In this document: positions 41,258 to 49,269 of the stretch, piece after piece | How the letters are laid out: each line of letters begins with the position of its first letter | Numbering within the stretch: position 1 is the stretch's first letter | Assembly: GCF_017565305.1 (NCBI RefSeq) | Contig: NZ_JAGEKP010000006.1 | Location: forward strand, 48,233 to 112,232 | Direction: 5' to 3' | From: Leifsonia sp. TF02-11 | Lineage (GTDB): Bacteria > Actinomycetota > Actinomycetes > Actinomycetales > Microbacteriaceae | Length of the DNA stretch: 64,000 bases | Translations under genes and position numbers: made by a program | Notes under the pieces: model-generated | Told to the model about the DNA's origin: nothing | Seen by the model: only the letters and a program-made list of their open reading frames with translations | The model's database searches: none

Positions 41258-43630
41258 TCATTGGCGGAGCAGGGCGATGTGGTACGCGTGCTCGGGGTCG
41301 ACCAGGTGGTCGTGGCTGTCGTCGCCGACATCGAGACGCACCCAGGCGATCGCGCCGGTGAACCGGCTGCCGCGCGCGTCGTAGTCGCCGGAGACCGTGG
41401 TCGCCGTCTCGGCGCCGACGTCCGTCGTCTCATCGCCCGAGAAGATGAAGGGATGCGTGGCCTCCACGCGACCTGAGCCGACGGCCTCCCCGTCGACGTA
41501 CAGCGTGACCGTGCCGCCCTTGCCGAGTCCACCTCCGTCATAGTCGAACTCCGAGCGCACCTGGTGGGTGCCGGGAGGGAGGGGTCGCCCGGCGCGGGTG
41601 CGGTACCAGTCGACTCCGAGCACGTTGTAACAGAAGCACAGGGTGTTCTCGACGGTGTACAGCGCCCAGCCGCCGAAGCGGCCGCCCTGCGCCACGATCG
41701 TCCCGGTCACCCCGCGGTCCGGGATCGTGACCTGCGCCGTCACAGAGAACGACCGGTTCTTGATGTTGAGCACGGTGTTCTCTGCGAGCCGTCGCATGGC
41801 GGGGAAGAGCGTCTGCGTCGTCCCGGTGATCAGTTCGGGTCGGCCGGCGATCGTGGCGTTGAGCCGTTCGGCCTTGCGGTCGTCGAGCGGGAACACGTTG
41901 TAGCGGTCGGCCTGCAACAGGAACAGCCGCTGCAACTCGGCGAGCCGCTCGGGATGCTCGGCCGACACGTCGTGGGCCTGCGACCAGTCGGACGCGCCGT
42001 CGTACAGCTCCCATCTGTCGTCGTCGAAGCCCGTCGTGAGCTGGGTGATCCCGGGGAGACCCGGGTAGCGGTGCAGGGTGACCGCCGACCAGCCCTTGTG
42101 ATAGATACCGCGGTTGCCGAGCAGCTCGAAGTATTGGGTCTCGTGGCGTTCCGGAGCGGCTGGATCGTCGAACGTGTAGAGCATCGACGTTCCGTGCAGC
42201 GGCTCCTGGGTGACGCCGTTCACGGTCGACGGCTCTGGCACGCCGACGGCCTCCAGCACCGTTGCGGCGACGTCGATGACATGGGTGAACTGCTCGCGCA
42301 GGGCGCCTCCCTCGGCGATCCGCGCCGGCCAGTGCACGATGGTCGCGTTCCGGGTGCCGCCCCAGTGCGACGCGATCTGCTTCGTCCACTGCAACGGCGT
42401 GCAGAACGCGTGCGCCCAGCCGAGCGCGTAGTGGTTGTACGCGTCGGGACCGCCGAGATCGTCGATCTTGGACGCGAGGAACTCCGGCGTCTCGATGTCG
42501 GCGCGGTAGTTGATGGAGATGATCTCGCTGAAGGTGCCGTTCAGCGTGCCTTCCGGCGAGGCGCCGTTGTCGCCGATGATGTAGTAGATCAGGGTGTCGT
42601 CGAGGATGTCGAGCTGCTCCAGCGCATCGAGCAGCTCGCCGACATAGTGATCCGCGTACTCGAGGTAACCGGCGTACACCTCCGCCTGCCGACGGAGCAC
42701 GGGGAGGAGCTCCTCCGGCATGTCCGCCCATGCCGGCATCACCGGGTCGCGCGGCGTGAGATCTGTGCCCTCCGGCACGATCCCCAGCTCCTTCTGCCTC
42801 GCGAAGGTGCGTTCGCGGAGCGCATCCCAGCCGTCGTCGAACGCTCCCTTGTACTTGTCCGCCCACTCCTTCGGCACGTGGTGCGGGGCGTGCGTCGCGC
42901 CAGGGGCGAAGTAGACGAAGAACGGCTTGTCCGGCGTCATCGCCTTCTCGGTCTGGATCCAGCCGATCGCCTTCTCGGTCATGTCGGCCATGAAGTGGTA
43001 GCCCTCTTCCGGCGTCTTCTCGGGCTCGATCGGGATGGTGTTCTCGTAGATGGCCGGGTAGTACTGGTTGGTCTCGGCGCCGAGGAACCCGTAGAAGTAC
43101 TCGAACCCGCCTCCGGGGCTGGGCCAGTGGTCGAACGGTCCGGTCGGGCCGGTCTCCCAGACCGGCACCTCGTGGCACTTGCCGAACTGGGCTGTCGAGA
43201 AGCCGTTCAGCTTGAGGATCTCCGCCAGGGGAGCACAGGTGTTCGGGCGGATGCTGGTGGTGCCGGGCGCCGACGTCGCCATCTCGGTGATGCCGCCCAT
43301 CCCCACGGTCTGGTGGTTGCGTCCCGAGAGCAGCGCCGCCCGGGTCGGCGAGCACATGGCGGTGGTGTGGAATCGCGTGTAGCGGAGGCCGGAGGCAGCG
43401 AGCCGTTCGGCGTTCGGCATGGCGATCGGGCCGCCGAACGCGCTGGACGCCCCGAAGCCGACATCGTCGAGCAGGATGACGAGGACGTTCGGTGCGCCCG
43501 CGGGCGGCCGGAGCGGCCGGATCGGCGGGAACTGCGTGTCCGGATCCTTCGCATCGAACGTGGTCACCGTGGTCGGCCGCCGGTCCGGGATGGGGAGGAT
43601 CGTCCGCTGCAGGTCGTCGCGCTCGGTCAT
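41258..43630 (-). CDS. Type I arylsulfatase
   Basis: 790 residues. The formylglycine motif is MCSPTRAALLSGR with Cys93 (C-x-P-x-R), and the first metal ligands are in LVILLDDVGFG (D55, D56). The alkaline-phosphatase-like core runs to about residue 520, followed by a beta-rich C-terminal region (about 590-790) containing GTIVAQGGRFGGWALYTVEN. No signal peptide is visible, so it is probably cytosolic. Cys93 must be oxidised by a formylglycine-generating enzyme, which is not in this window. It hydrolyses a sulfate ester of unknown origin. The gene is flanked by two nearly identical palindromes. Confidence 0.93.
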   Translation of the reverse strand: MTERDDLQRTILPIPDRRPTTVTTFDAKDPDTQFPPIRPLRPPAGAPNVLVILLDDVGFGASSAFGGPIAMPNAERLAASGLRYTRFHTTAMCSPTRAALLSGRNHQTVGMGGITEMATSAPGTTSIRPNTCAPLAEILKLNGFSTAQFGKCHEVPVWETGPTGPFDHWPSPGGGFEYFYGFLGAETNQYYPAIYENTIPIEPEKTPEEGYHFMADMTEKAIGWIQTEKAMTPDKPFFVYFAPGATHAPHHVPKEWADKYKGAFDDGWDALRERTFARQKELGIVPEGTDLTPRDPVMPAWADMPEELLPVLRRQAEVYAGYLEYADHYVGELLDALEQLDILDDTLIYYIIGDNGASPEGTLNGTFSEIISINYRADIETPEFLASKIDDLGGPDAYNHYALGWAHAFCTPLQWTKQIASHWGGTRNATIVHWPARIAEGGALREQFTHVIDVAATVLEAVGVPEPSTVNGVTQEPLHGTSMLYTFDDPAAPERHETQYFELLGNRGIYHKGWSAVTLHRYPGLPGITQLTTGFDDDRWELYDGASDWSQAHDVSAEHPERLAELQRLFLLQADRYNVFPLDDRKAERLNATIAGRPELITGTTQTLFPAMRRLAENTVLNIKNRSFSVTAQVTIPDRGVTGTIVAQGGRFGGWALYTVENTLCFCYNVLGVDWYRTRAGRPLPPGTHQVRSEFDYDGGGLGKGGTVTLYVDGEAVGSGRVEATHPFIFSGDETTDVGAETATTVSGDYDARGSRFTGAIAWVRLDVGDDSHDHLVDPEHAYHIALLRQ

Positions 43631-43701
43631 CTGCCGTCCCTTCGCCGCTGTTCGCCGCGAGGCTAACGCCAGCCGCTCCCTCGGGTCTACCCCCGGCCGC
43701 G

Positions 43702-43765
43702 GCGCCGAGACGTGAGCAGTCGCGGGAATCCGCCCCCGGGTTCCCGCGACTGCTCACGTCTCGGC
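43702..43765. repeat. Long intergenic palindrome F (copy 2 of the pair flanking the sulfatase)
   Basis: A perfect 25-bp stem (43704-43728 with 43741-43765) and 12-base loop. It differs from palindrome E by one loop base over 58 bases, in the same orientation. It lies right after the aldo/keto reductase stop (43766) on the minus strand and 74 bases upstream of the sulfatase start, so a terminator role for the reductase gene fits. Confidence 0.9.
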
Positions 43766-44734
43766 TCAGTATCCGGTGGGCAGGGTGACGGTGTAGGGGG
43801 CCTCCAGCTGCCGAGCCTCGTCGTCGGTCAGCTCCAGGTGCACGGCAGCAACCGCGTCGGGCAGGTGGTGCGGCTTCGTGGCGCCGACGATGGGCGCGTC
43901 GACGACCGGGTTGCGCAGTACCCACGCGAGCGCGATCTGCGCCATGGGGACGCCGCGGGCCTCCGCGACCCGCTGCACGGCCTCCGCGATCGGACGGTCG
44001 TGCTCCTCGGTGTACCGCGCCTGCAGTGGATCGGTCTCGCCGCGCAGCGTCTGCTCGCCCCACGGTCGCGTGAGCCGGCCCTTGGCCAGCGGGCTCCACG
44101 GAAGGCTGCCGACGCCCTGGTCGGCCAGCAGCGGGAACATCTCGCGCTCCTCCTCGCGCATCATCAGGCTGTACTGGTCCTGCATGGTCACGAATCGCGT
44201 CCAGCCGCCGAGGTCGGCCGCGTGCTGGAGTTTCGCGAACTGCCACGCCCACATCGAGGAGGCGCCGAGGTAGCGGGCCTTGCCTGCCTTGACCACGTCG
44301 TGCAGGGCCTCCATCGTCTCCTCGACCGGTGTCAGCGGGTCGAAGCGGTGGATCTGGTAGAGGTCGACGAAGTCGGTGCCGAGCCGCTGCAGGGAGGCGT
44401 CGATCTGCTCCAGGATCGCGCGGCGGGACAGGCCGGCGCCGCCGGGTCCGTCGTGCATCCGGAAGTTCAGCTTGGTCGCCAGCACGACGTCCTCCCGGCG
44501 CGTGTACTCGCGGATGGCGCGGCCGACGATCTCCTCCGAGCTTCCGAAGCCGTAGACGTTCGCCGTGTCCCAGAAGGTGATCCCCGCCTCCACGGCCTGG
44601 CGGAAGATCGGGGCAGCGCCCTCGTCGTCGAGCGCCCACTCGTTGAAGCCGCGCGAGGTGTCGCCGAAGCTCATGCAGCCCAGCGCGAGGCGGCTGACCG
44701 TGAGGCCGGTCGAGCCCAGTCGGGTGTATTCCAT
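43766..44734 (-). CDS. Aldo/keto reductase
   Basis: 322 residues from an ATG at 44734 with a GGAGAGGAGAA Shine-Dalgarno. TIM-barrel AKR with the catalytic tetrad in view: WDTANVYGFGSSEE (Asp and Tyr), VVLATKLNF (Lys) and LYQIHRFDP (His). NADPH-binding segment DAPIVGATKPHHLPDAV. Layout matches the AKR families near YajO/IolS. Reduces an aldehyde, ketone or sugar with NADPH. Monocistronic; palindrome F follows its stop. Substrate unknown. Confidence 0.93.
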   Translation of the reverse strand: MEYTRLGSTGLTVSRLALGCMSFGDTSRGFNEWALDDEGAAPIFRQAVEAGITFWDTANVYGFGSSEEIVGRAIREYTRREDVVLATKLNFRMHDGPGGAGLSRRAILEQIDASLQRLGTDFVDLYQIHRFDPLTPVEETMEALHDVVKAGKARYLGASSMWAWQFAKLQHAADLGGWTRFVTMQDQYSLMMREEEREMFPLLADQGVGSLPWSPLAKGRLTRPWGEQTLRGETDPLQARYTEEHDRPIAEAVQRVAEARGVPMAQIALAWVLRNPVVDAPIVGATKPHHLPDAVAAVHLELTDDEARQLEAPYTVTLPTGY

Positions 44735-44823
44735 CGTTCGTTCTCCTCTCCGTCCCGACGCTACGCGGCGACGGCGCAGACTGGGAGGTTCTGCCGGTGC
44801 CCCGTTCGGCCTACCATCACGGC

Positions 44824-44985
44824 ATGACCGATGCGAAAGAGAACTGGCCGGAGACGCCGTCCGGCGAACCGATCGACGTCGACGCGCTCGCGGAGGGCGA
44901 AGGCGGCGGCCCGTACGACGCCGACGGCGTCTTCGAGCCGGAGGACGACGCGGCGGCGGACGACGAGGACGACCCGACGATCTGA
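44824..44985 (+). CDS. Small acidic protein, unknown function
   Basis: 53 residues from an ATG at 44824. Strongly acidic, ending in DDAAADDEDDPTI, with the middle PIDVDALAEGEGGGPYDADG. No known domain. It is divergent from the aldo/keto reductase. The acidic bias is not what a random GC-rich frame gives in this orientation, but support is only compositional, so it may not be real. Confidence 0.5.
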   Translation: MTDAKENWPETPSGEPIDVDALAEGEGGGPYDADGVFEPEDDAAADDEDDPTI

Positions 44986-45165
44986 CGGCACCGACCGCAG
45001 GATCGCCGTCCCGAAGCCGACCCCTCCCGTTCATCTGAACCCCCTTGTCCCCCGGGCTTGTACCCCACTAGGGTCTAGTGCAGGAGCCAGTCCCGAGATG
45101 GCGGAGGGGCGATAGGGCGCGCCTCCGACGTTGGGACCGGCTGCACAACTGGGGAGGGGTGCAGC

Positions 45166-45372
45166 GTGACGACCTATGACACGCCGATCGGCAACGCGCC
45201 GAAACCGGGGCAGGACATCCATCTGGTTCGATGGATCCGCTCCGCGGACGGCTGGAGCAGCGAGACCGTCTTGTGCACGTATCTGGCGGGGACGCCGTCG
45301 CACTGGGTGGTGGAGCGGCACGGCGAGCGCGTGAATCTCGCGCGAGCAGAGTGGGCGCAGTTCGCGTTCTGA
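45166..45372 (+). CDS. Small conserved-looking protein, unknown function
   Basis: 68 residues from a GTG with GGGGAGGGG eight bases upstream, a strong ribosome-binding site. The sequence has a well-mixed, globular composition (HLVRWIRSADGWSSETVLCT then SHWVVERHGERVNLARAEW), with five tryptophans. No family recognised. The 170-base region before it contains possible leader structures. Convergent with the small gene at 45426. Confidence 0.65.
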   Translation: MTTYDTPIGNAPKPGQDIHLVRWIRSADGWSSETVLCTYLAGTPSHWVVERHGERVNLARAEWAQFAF

Positions 45373-45425
45373 GGCGAGCGGTCGCGGTTCGGATTCTGAC
45401 GGGCTGAGGGTCTGACGGCTCAGCG

Positions 45426-45695
45426 CTACAGTCCAGCGCGCGCCGCCAGCAGCTCGACGGCCACGCGCCAGTCGCGAGCGGGGATGCCGTCTCCGGTCTC
45501 CTCCTCACCGGGAGGCCGGGCGACGAACGACGGCCAGGGGTCGCCGGCGGTGTGCGCCTCCTCGACGAGTCCGAGGTAGTCGCCGCCGAAGTACACCTCC
45601 CACGCCGCCGTCGCCGTCGGGCTGTACATGAGCGTCAGCGGAAGCGAGCCGTACGTGTAGACGGCGTGCTGGTGGGCGAGTTCCTTCCCCGTCAT
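45426..45695 (-). CDS. Small soluble protein, unknown function
   Basis: 89 residues, ATG start. Globular composition with aromatic clusters (YTYGSLPLTLMYSP, WEVYFGGDYLGLVEEAHT) and a predicted helix at the C-terminus (DWRVAVELLAARAG). I do not recognise a family. It is just downstream of the YbdK-like gene's stop on the same strand, 42 bases away, and may share its transcript. Confidence 0.65.
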   Translation of the reverse strand: MTGKELAHQHAVYTYGSLPLTLMYSPTATAAWEVYFGGDYLGLVEEAHTAGDPWPSFVARPPGEEETGDGIPARDWRVAVELLAARAGL

Positions 45696-45737
45696 GACCG
45701 AAGAATAGGCGCGTCGCGGCGCGTGCGGAAGGGATTG

Positions 45738-46850
45738 CTACGCGACGAAACGATCGTCGCCTTTTTCGCCGGCCACGTGCGTCAGTGCGATCGCCTCCGT
45801 GACCACGTCGGCCATCCTCCCGCGCCGCTGGAGTGCGGCCCGCTGCCTGCCGGCTCCCCCGCCGTTCCGCAGGATCCGGACGACTCCGCGCCGCACCAGC
45901 GCGAGGTCGCCATTGGCTTGCAGAGCGGCGGCGGTGTGCTTCAGAAGGGCGTCGATGGCGGCGACGGCGGTGCCTTCGCGCCCGCTCACCGGATGCGGGA
46001 GCATCCCGCCGACACCGGTGAGCGCCGCCTGCCATTCGGCGAGCCGGAGCGCCGCGGACGGGATGGGCAGGGGTGCGACGCCCGAACGCCACTCATCGAC
46101 GGCGGTGTCGACGAGGGCGCGTACCAGGGCGGCGAGCACGACGGTGTCGCGGGCGTCGAGGCAGACGTCGGCGACACGAACCTCGACGGTCGGCTGCTTG
46201 TGCGACACACGCGCGTCGAGGTACAGCATCGCCTTGTCGAGGATGACGCCGGTCTCGACCAGCAGCCGCTCGAAGCTGTCGTAGGCTTCGACGGAGCCGA
46301 AGACGTCGGTCGGTCCCGCGCTCTGCCACTGGTGCCAGGCGACGAACCGGTAGCTGGCGTGCCCGGTGTCGACGCCGCCGACGAACGGGGAGTTCGCGCT
46401 GAGCGCCAACAGCGTCGGCAGCCAGGTGCGGATGCGGTCGAGGACGGCGACGCCCTCCTCGCGCGAGTGGATGGCGACGTGCACGTGACAGCCGCAGACC
46501 AGGGTGCCTTTGGCAGTGAGCCCGTAGCGCGCCATCATCTGGTCGTACCGCGGGTCGGGGGTCGCGTGCGGCCGCAGCGGCAGCGGCGACATCGCAACCG
46601 CGACGGCGCGGGCGCCGTGCCGCCGGGCGAGCGCGTCGGCCAGCGTGCGGCCCTCCACGATGTCGGCGAAGAGCTCGTCGGCCCCGAGTTGCGGACGCGT
46701 CTGGGTCTCGATCATCTCCTGCTGGATCTCGGCACCGAGACGATCCTCGGATCCGGCCGGAGCGTCGGCCAGCGCGAACGGCGCGACCGGTGTCGCCACA
46801 CCGCGTTCGTCCACCAGGAGGAGTTCCTCCTCCACCCCGAAAGTCCTCAC
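45738..46850 (-). CDS. ybdK: Carboxylate-amine ligase, glutamate-cysteine ligase type 2 (YbdK family)
   Basis: 370 residues, the usual length of YbdK/GCS2 proteins. It opens RTFGVEEELLLVDERG, the family's N-terminal signature, and continues EIQQEMIETQTRPQLG; LVCGCHVHVAIHSREEG and ALSANSPFVGGVDTGHASYR follow. These enzymes join glutamate to cysteine or other amines with ATP; in actinobacteria relatives serve in thiol or ergothioneine-related routes. The true amine is unknown here. Located upstream of the small gene at 45426. Confidence 0.92.
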   Translation of the reverse strand: MRTFGVEEELLLVDERGVATPVAPFALADAPAGSEDRLGAEIQQEMIETQTRPQLGADELFADIVEGRTLADALARRHGARAVAVAMSPLPLRPHATPDPRYDQMMARYGLTAKGTLVCGCHVHVAIHSREEGVAVLDRIRTWLPTLLALSANSPFVGGVDTGHASYRFVAWHQWQSAGPTDVFGSVEAYDSFERLLVETGVILDKAMLYLDARVSHKQPTVEVRVADVCLDARDTVVLAALVRALVDTAVDEWRSGVAPLPIPSAALRLAEWQAALTGVGGMLPHPVSGREGTAVAAIDALLKHTAAALQANGDLALVRRGVVRILRNGGGAGRQRAALQRRGRMADVVTEAIALTHVAGEKGDDRFVA

Positions 46851-46909
46851 GCCTCCACTATCGGTGCGGGGTCCTCAGCGGGCAATACCCTGAATGCCGT
46901 GAATCCGCT

Positions 46910-47452
46910 CTATTCGCGACCGTCGCGCGGCTCGCGCGAGCCTCGCGGTTCGAGGGTCCGCTCGAGCACCTGCCCCGGCCAGGCGCCGACGGTGAACCTC
47001 GTCGTCGGGCGATAGCCGCACGACTCGTAGAACCGCACCAGGTCGCCCGTCCCTCCCGCGTAGCAGTCGACCCGGAGCAGGTCGACGCCGGCGGCGCGAG
47101 CCTGCTCGTCGGCGAAGCCGAGCAGCCGACGCCCTGTGCCCTTCGCGCGCGCATCGCGCGAACCGATGAGCACGCGCACGTAGACCTCCGGCTGCGTCGC
47201 CGCCGGGACATAGTCGGTCGCCCCACCGAGGGCGAGAAAGCCGACCACGCCCGCTTCGGGATGCTCGGCGACCCAGGCTCCGGGCTCCGTCACCCAGCCG
47301 CGCACCCGATCCACCTGCTTCTGCTGCGACGAGAACGGCTCGCTGCCCCACTGCCCGGTGTTGCCGGTCGCGACGAACCAGGCGATGGCGTCGTCGAACA
47401 GCCGGAGGACGGCGTCGGCGTCGGCGCTTCCCGCCTGGCGGATGGAGGTCAT
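46910..47452 (-). CDS. GNAT-family N-acetyltransferase
   Basis: 180 residues from an ATG at 47452; the open frame continues to 47506 without a better start. The acetyl-CoA site is ARAKGTGRRLLGFADEQARA, then LVRFYESCGYRPTTRFTVG is the typical C-terminal part. The N-terminus SIRQAGSADADAVLRLFDDA is also GNAT-like. Acetylates an unknown amine. It follows the small membrane gene at 47497 and precedes the YbdK-like gene on the same strand. Confidence 0.9.
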   Translation of the reverse strand: MTSIRQAGSADADAVLRLFDDAIAWFVATGNTGQWGSEPFSSQQKQVDRVRGWVTEPGAWVAEHPEAGVVGFLALGGATDYVPAATQPEVYVRVLIGSRDARAKGTGRRLLGFADEQARAAGVDLLRVDCYAGGTGDLVRFYESCGYRPTTRFTVGAWPGQVLERTLEPRGSREPRDGRE

Positions 47453-47496
47453 TCCCCCATCCTCCCTCACCCGCGTCGTCGGCTGCGCCAGAGGGC

Positions 47497-47772
47497 TCAG
47501 TGACACGCGAGCGACTCGGTGGCGATCGCGCCGACGGCGAGCACGCCCACCGCGACGATCCCGCCGGTGAGCACGCCGACCCGCGCCGCTTCGGCGAGGC
47601 CCCGGTCGCCTGCCGAGAGCAGTGCGCCCAGCGAGACGCCGATGCTCACGATGCCGGTGACGGCGGCGGCCACGGCGCCGTCACGTTCGCGACGCTGTCG
47701 TGTCGTCCTGATCGACCAGTCGCGGCTCGAACCGCCGGCATCCACTGTTCGCCGCACTCTGCGTGCACGCAC
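47497..47772 (-). CDS. Small membrane protein, unknown function
   Basis: 91 residues from a GTG. A basic N-terminal third (MRARRVRRTV, then RTTRQRRERDG) is followed by two hydrophobic helices (about residues 34-54 and 64-85: AVTGIVSIGVSLGALLSAGD and VGVLTGGIVAVGVLAVGAIA). No family recognised. The start is uncertain. Positive-inside orientation of the N-terminus is expected. Confidence 0.55.
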   Translation of the reverse strand: MRARRVRRTVDAGGSSRDWSIRTTRQRRERDGAVAAAVTGIVSIGVSLGALLSAGDRGLAEAARVGVLTGGIVAVGVLAVGAIATESLACH

Positions 47773-47893
47773 GTCGTCACCATCCCCTCACGGCACGACC
47801 GCTTCCGGACAGGAGCGGCCTCCGTCCGCTCTGTGAGACGTGACCCGCGCGGATTCGTCACGCGGCGTGGCGTCGGCGATCTAGACTCCCGGC

Positions 47894-48718
47894 ATGGACG
47901 CCCTCCCCGATCCGGACCGTTCGGAGCTCGCCGCCCTGTGGGCCGGCGCCCTCGGCGGTGCCCCTTCCCCGCTCGAACGTCGGCTCGCCGAGTCGAGCAG
48001 GCTCCCCGGGCCGCGCGCGAACCTCGAACTCGCGGCACGCTTCGCCGACCTCGTCGCCGCGACGGCGGACGACGGCCGCGACGCCGCCGTCGCACTGCTG
48101 GGCGACTGGCTCACCGGTCGCCTGTCGAGCCCGGGTCTTCCCGAGGGCGACGAAGAGTTCTTGGCCGCCTGCGCTGCACTGGCGGCGGGCTCGGTGACGG
48201 CGACCTCGTCCGCAGAGGCCGCCGACCACCTCCTCACCTCCGCTGCCGGCGACGAACGCTGGCGGGTTCGGGAGATGGCCGCGACCGGGATGCAGCGGGT
48301 GCTGCGCGCAGACTGGAACACCGGACTGCGTGCAGTGCGGGGCTGGCTCCGGTCCGGCGATCCGCTGGAGGCGCGGGCCGCCGTCGCCGCCGTCGCCGAG
48401 CCTCCGCTGCTGAAGGACGCCGGCCACGCCACAGAGGCGGTCGCGGTCGTCGGAGATGCCGTCGACCTGCTGCTCGCGATGCCGGCCGACCGACGAGCCG
48501 ACGACGATGTCCGCGTGCTGCGCAAAGCGCTGGGCTACGCCGTCAGCGTCGTCGCCGTGGCACACCCCGATTCCGGCCTCCCGATGCTGGAGCGTCTGGC
48601 GACGTCGACCGACACCGACGCCCGCTGGATCGCCCGGGAGAACCTGACCAAGGCGCGCCTGACCCCGTTCGCCGACCGCCTGACCGTCGCTCGGGATGCC
48701 GCAGCGCGCACCCGCTGA
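47894..48718 (+). CDS. HEAT-repeat-like helical protein, unknown function
   Basis: 274 residues, ATG start. Helix-pair repeats can be followed through the protein: LTSAAGDERWRVREMAATGM and VLRKALGYAVSVVAVAHPDS are HEAT/armadillo-like, as is WIARENLTKARLTP at the end. No catalytic motif, signal or membrane segment. Such folds normally mediate protein contacts. It stands alone, and the function cannot be inferred from neighbours. Confidence 0.8.
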   Translation: MDALPDPDRSELAALWAGALGGAPSPLERRLAESSRLPGPRANLELAARFADLVAATADDGRDAAVALLGDWLTGRLSSPGLPEGDEEFLAACAALAAGSVTATSSAEAADHLLTSAAGDERWRVREMAATGMQRVLRADWNTGLRAVRGWLRSGDPLEARAAVAAVAEPPLLKDAGHATEAVAVVGDAVDLLLAMPADRRADDDVRVLRKALGYAVSVVAVAHPDSGLPMLERLATSTDTDARWIARENLTKARLTPFADRLTVARDAAARTR

Positions 48719-48742
48719 CCGCGGTCGAGGGGCAGGGTGAGC

Positions 48743-49162
48743 TCAGCCGACCGTGAGGGTGCCGTCGTCGGCGAGCGTCCACCCCGGGTTGTACGCGATC
48801 TCCCACACGTGCCCGTCGGGGTCGGCGAAGTAGCCGGAGTAGCCGCCCCAGAAGACGCGCTCCGCCGGCTTCAGGATGCGCCCGCCCGCCGCTTCCGCCT
48901 GGGCGAGCACGCGATCCACGGTCGCCTCGTCGCGCTGGTTGCAGGCGAGGGTGATGCCGCTGAAGGTGCCGTCGATCGGCAGGCGGGCGTCCTCGGCCAA
49001 GTCGTCGCGGCCGAACAGCGCGAACGCCATGCCCGGCAGCTGATAGAAGACGACGCCCTCGGGAGCGTCCGCGGGCGTCCAGCCCAGGCCGTCTTCGTAG
49101 AAGGCGCGGGCGCGAGCGAGGTCGCGGACTCCGAGGGTGACGAGGCTGATGCGCTGATCCAT
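48743..49162 (-). CDS. VOC-family protein (glyoxalase/bleomycin-resistance-like)
   Basis: 139 residues, a single two-module VOC unit. Visible elements are SLVTLGVRDLARARAFYEDG at the N-terminus and YFADPDGHVWEIAYNPGW near the end, where the glutamate would be a metal ligand. The first-module histidine is not conserved. Possible roles are binding of a drug or a small dioxygenase-type reaction; none can be chosen. Confidence 0.88.
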   Translation of the reverse strand: MDQRISLVTLGVRDLARARAFYEDGLGWTPADAPEGVVFYQLPGMAFALFGRDDLAEDARLPIDGTFSGITLACNQRDEATVDRVLAQAEAAGGRILKPAERVFWGGYSGYFADPDGHVWEIAYNPGWTLADDGTLTVG

Positions 49163-49195
49163 GCGAGGAGGCTAACGCGCACCGGCGACATCGCA

Positions 49196-49222
49196 CGAGG
49201 CGGCGGATTCTGCGCCGCCTCG
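49196..49222. terminator. Hairpin downstream of metB
   Basis: A perfect 10-bp stem (CGAGGCGGCG at 49196-49205 with CGCCGCCTCG at 49213-49222) and a 7-base loop lies 48 bases downstream of the metB stop on the minus strand. No T-run follows, so this is a moderate terminator candidate. Confidence 0.5.
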
Positions 49223-49269
49223 GGTGATTCGACCCCATTTCGCTCCGCCTCGCGGGCGGCGCGCGTACG

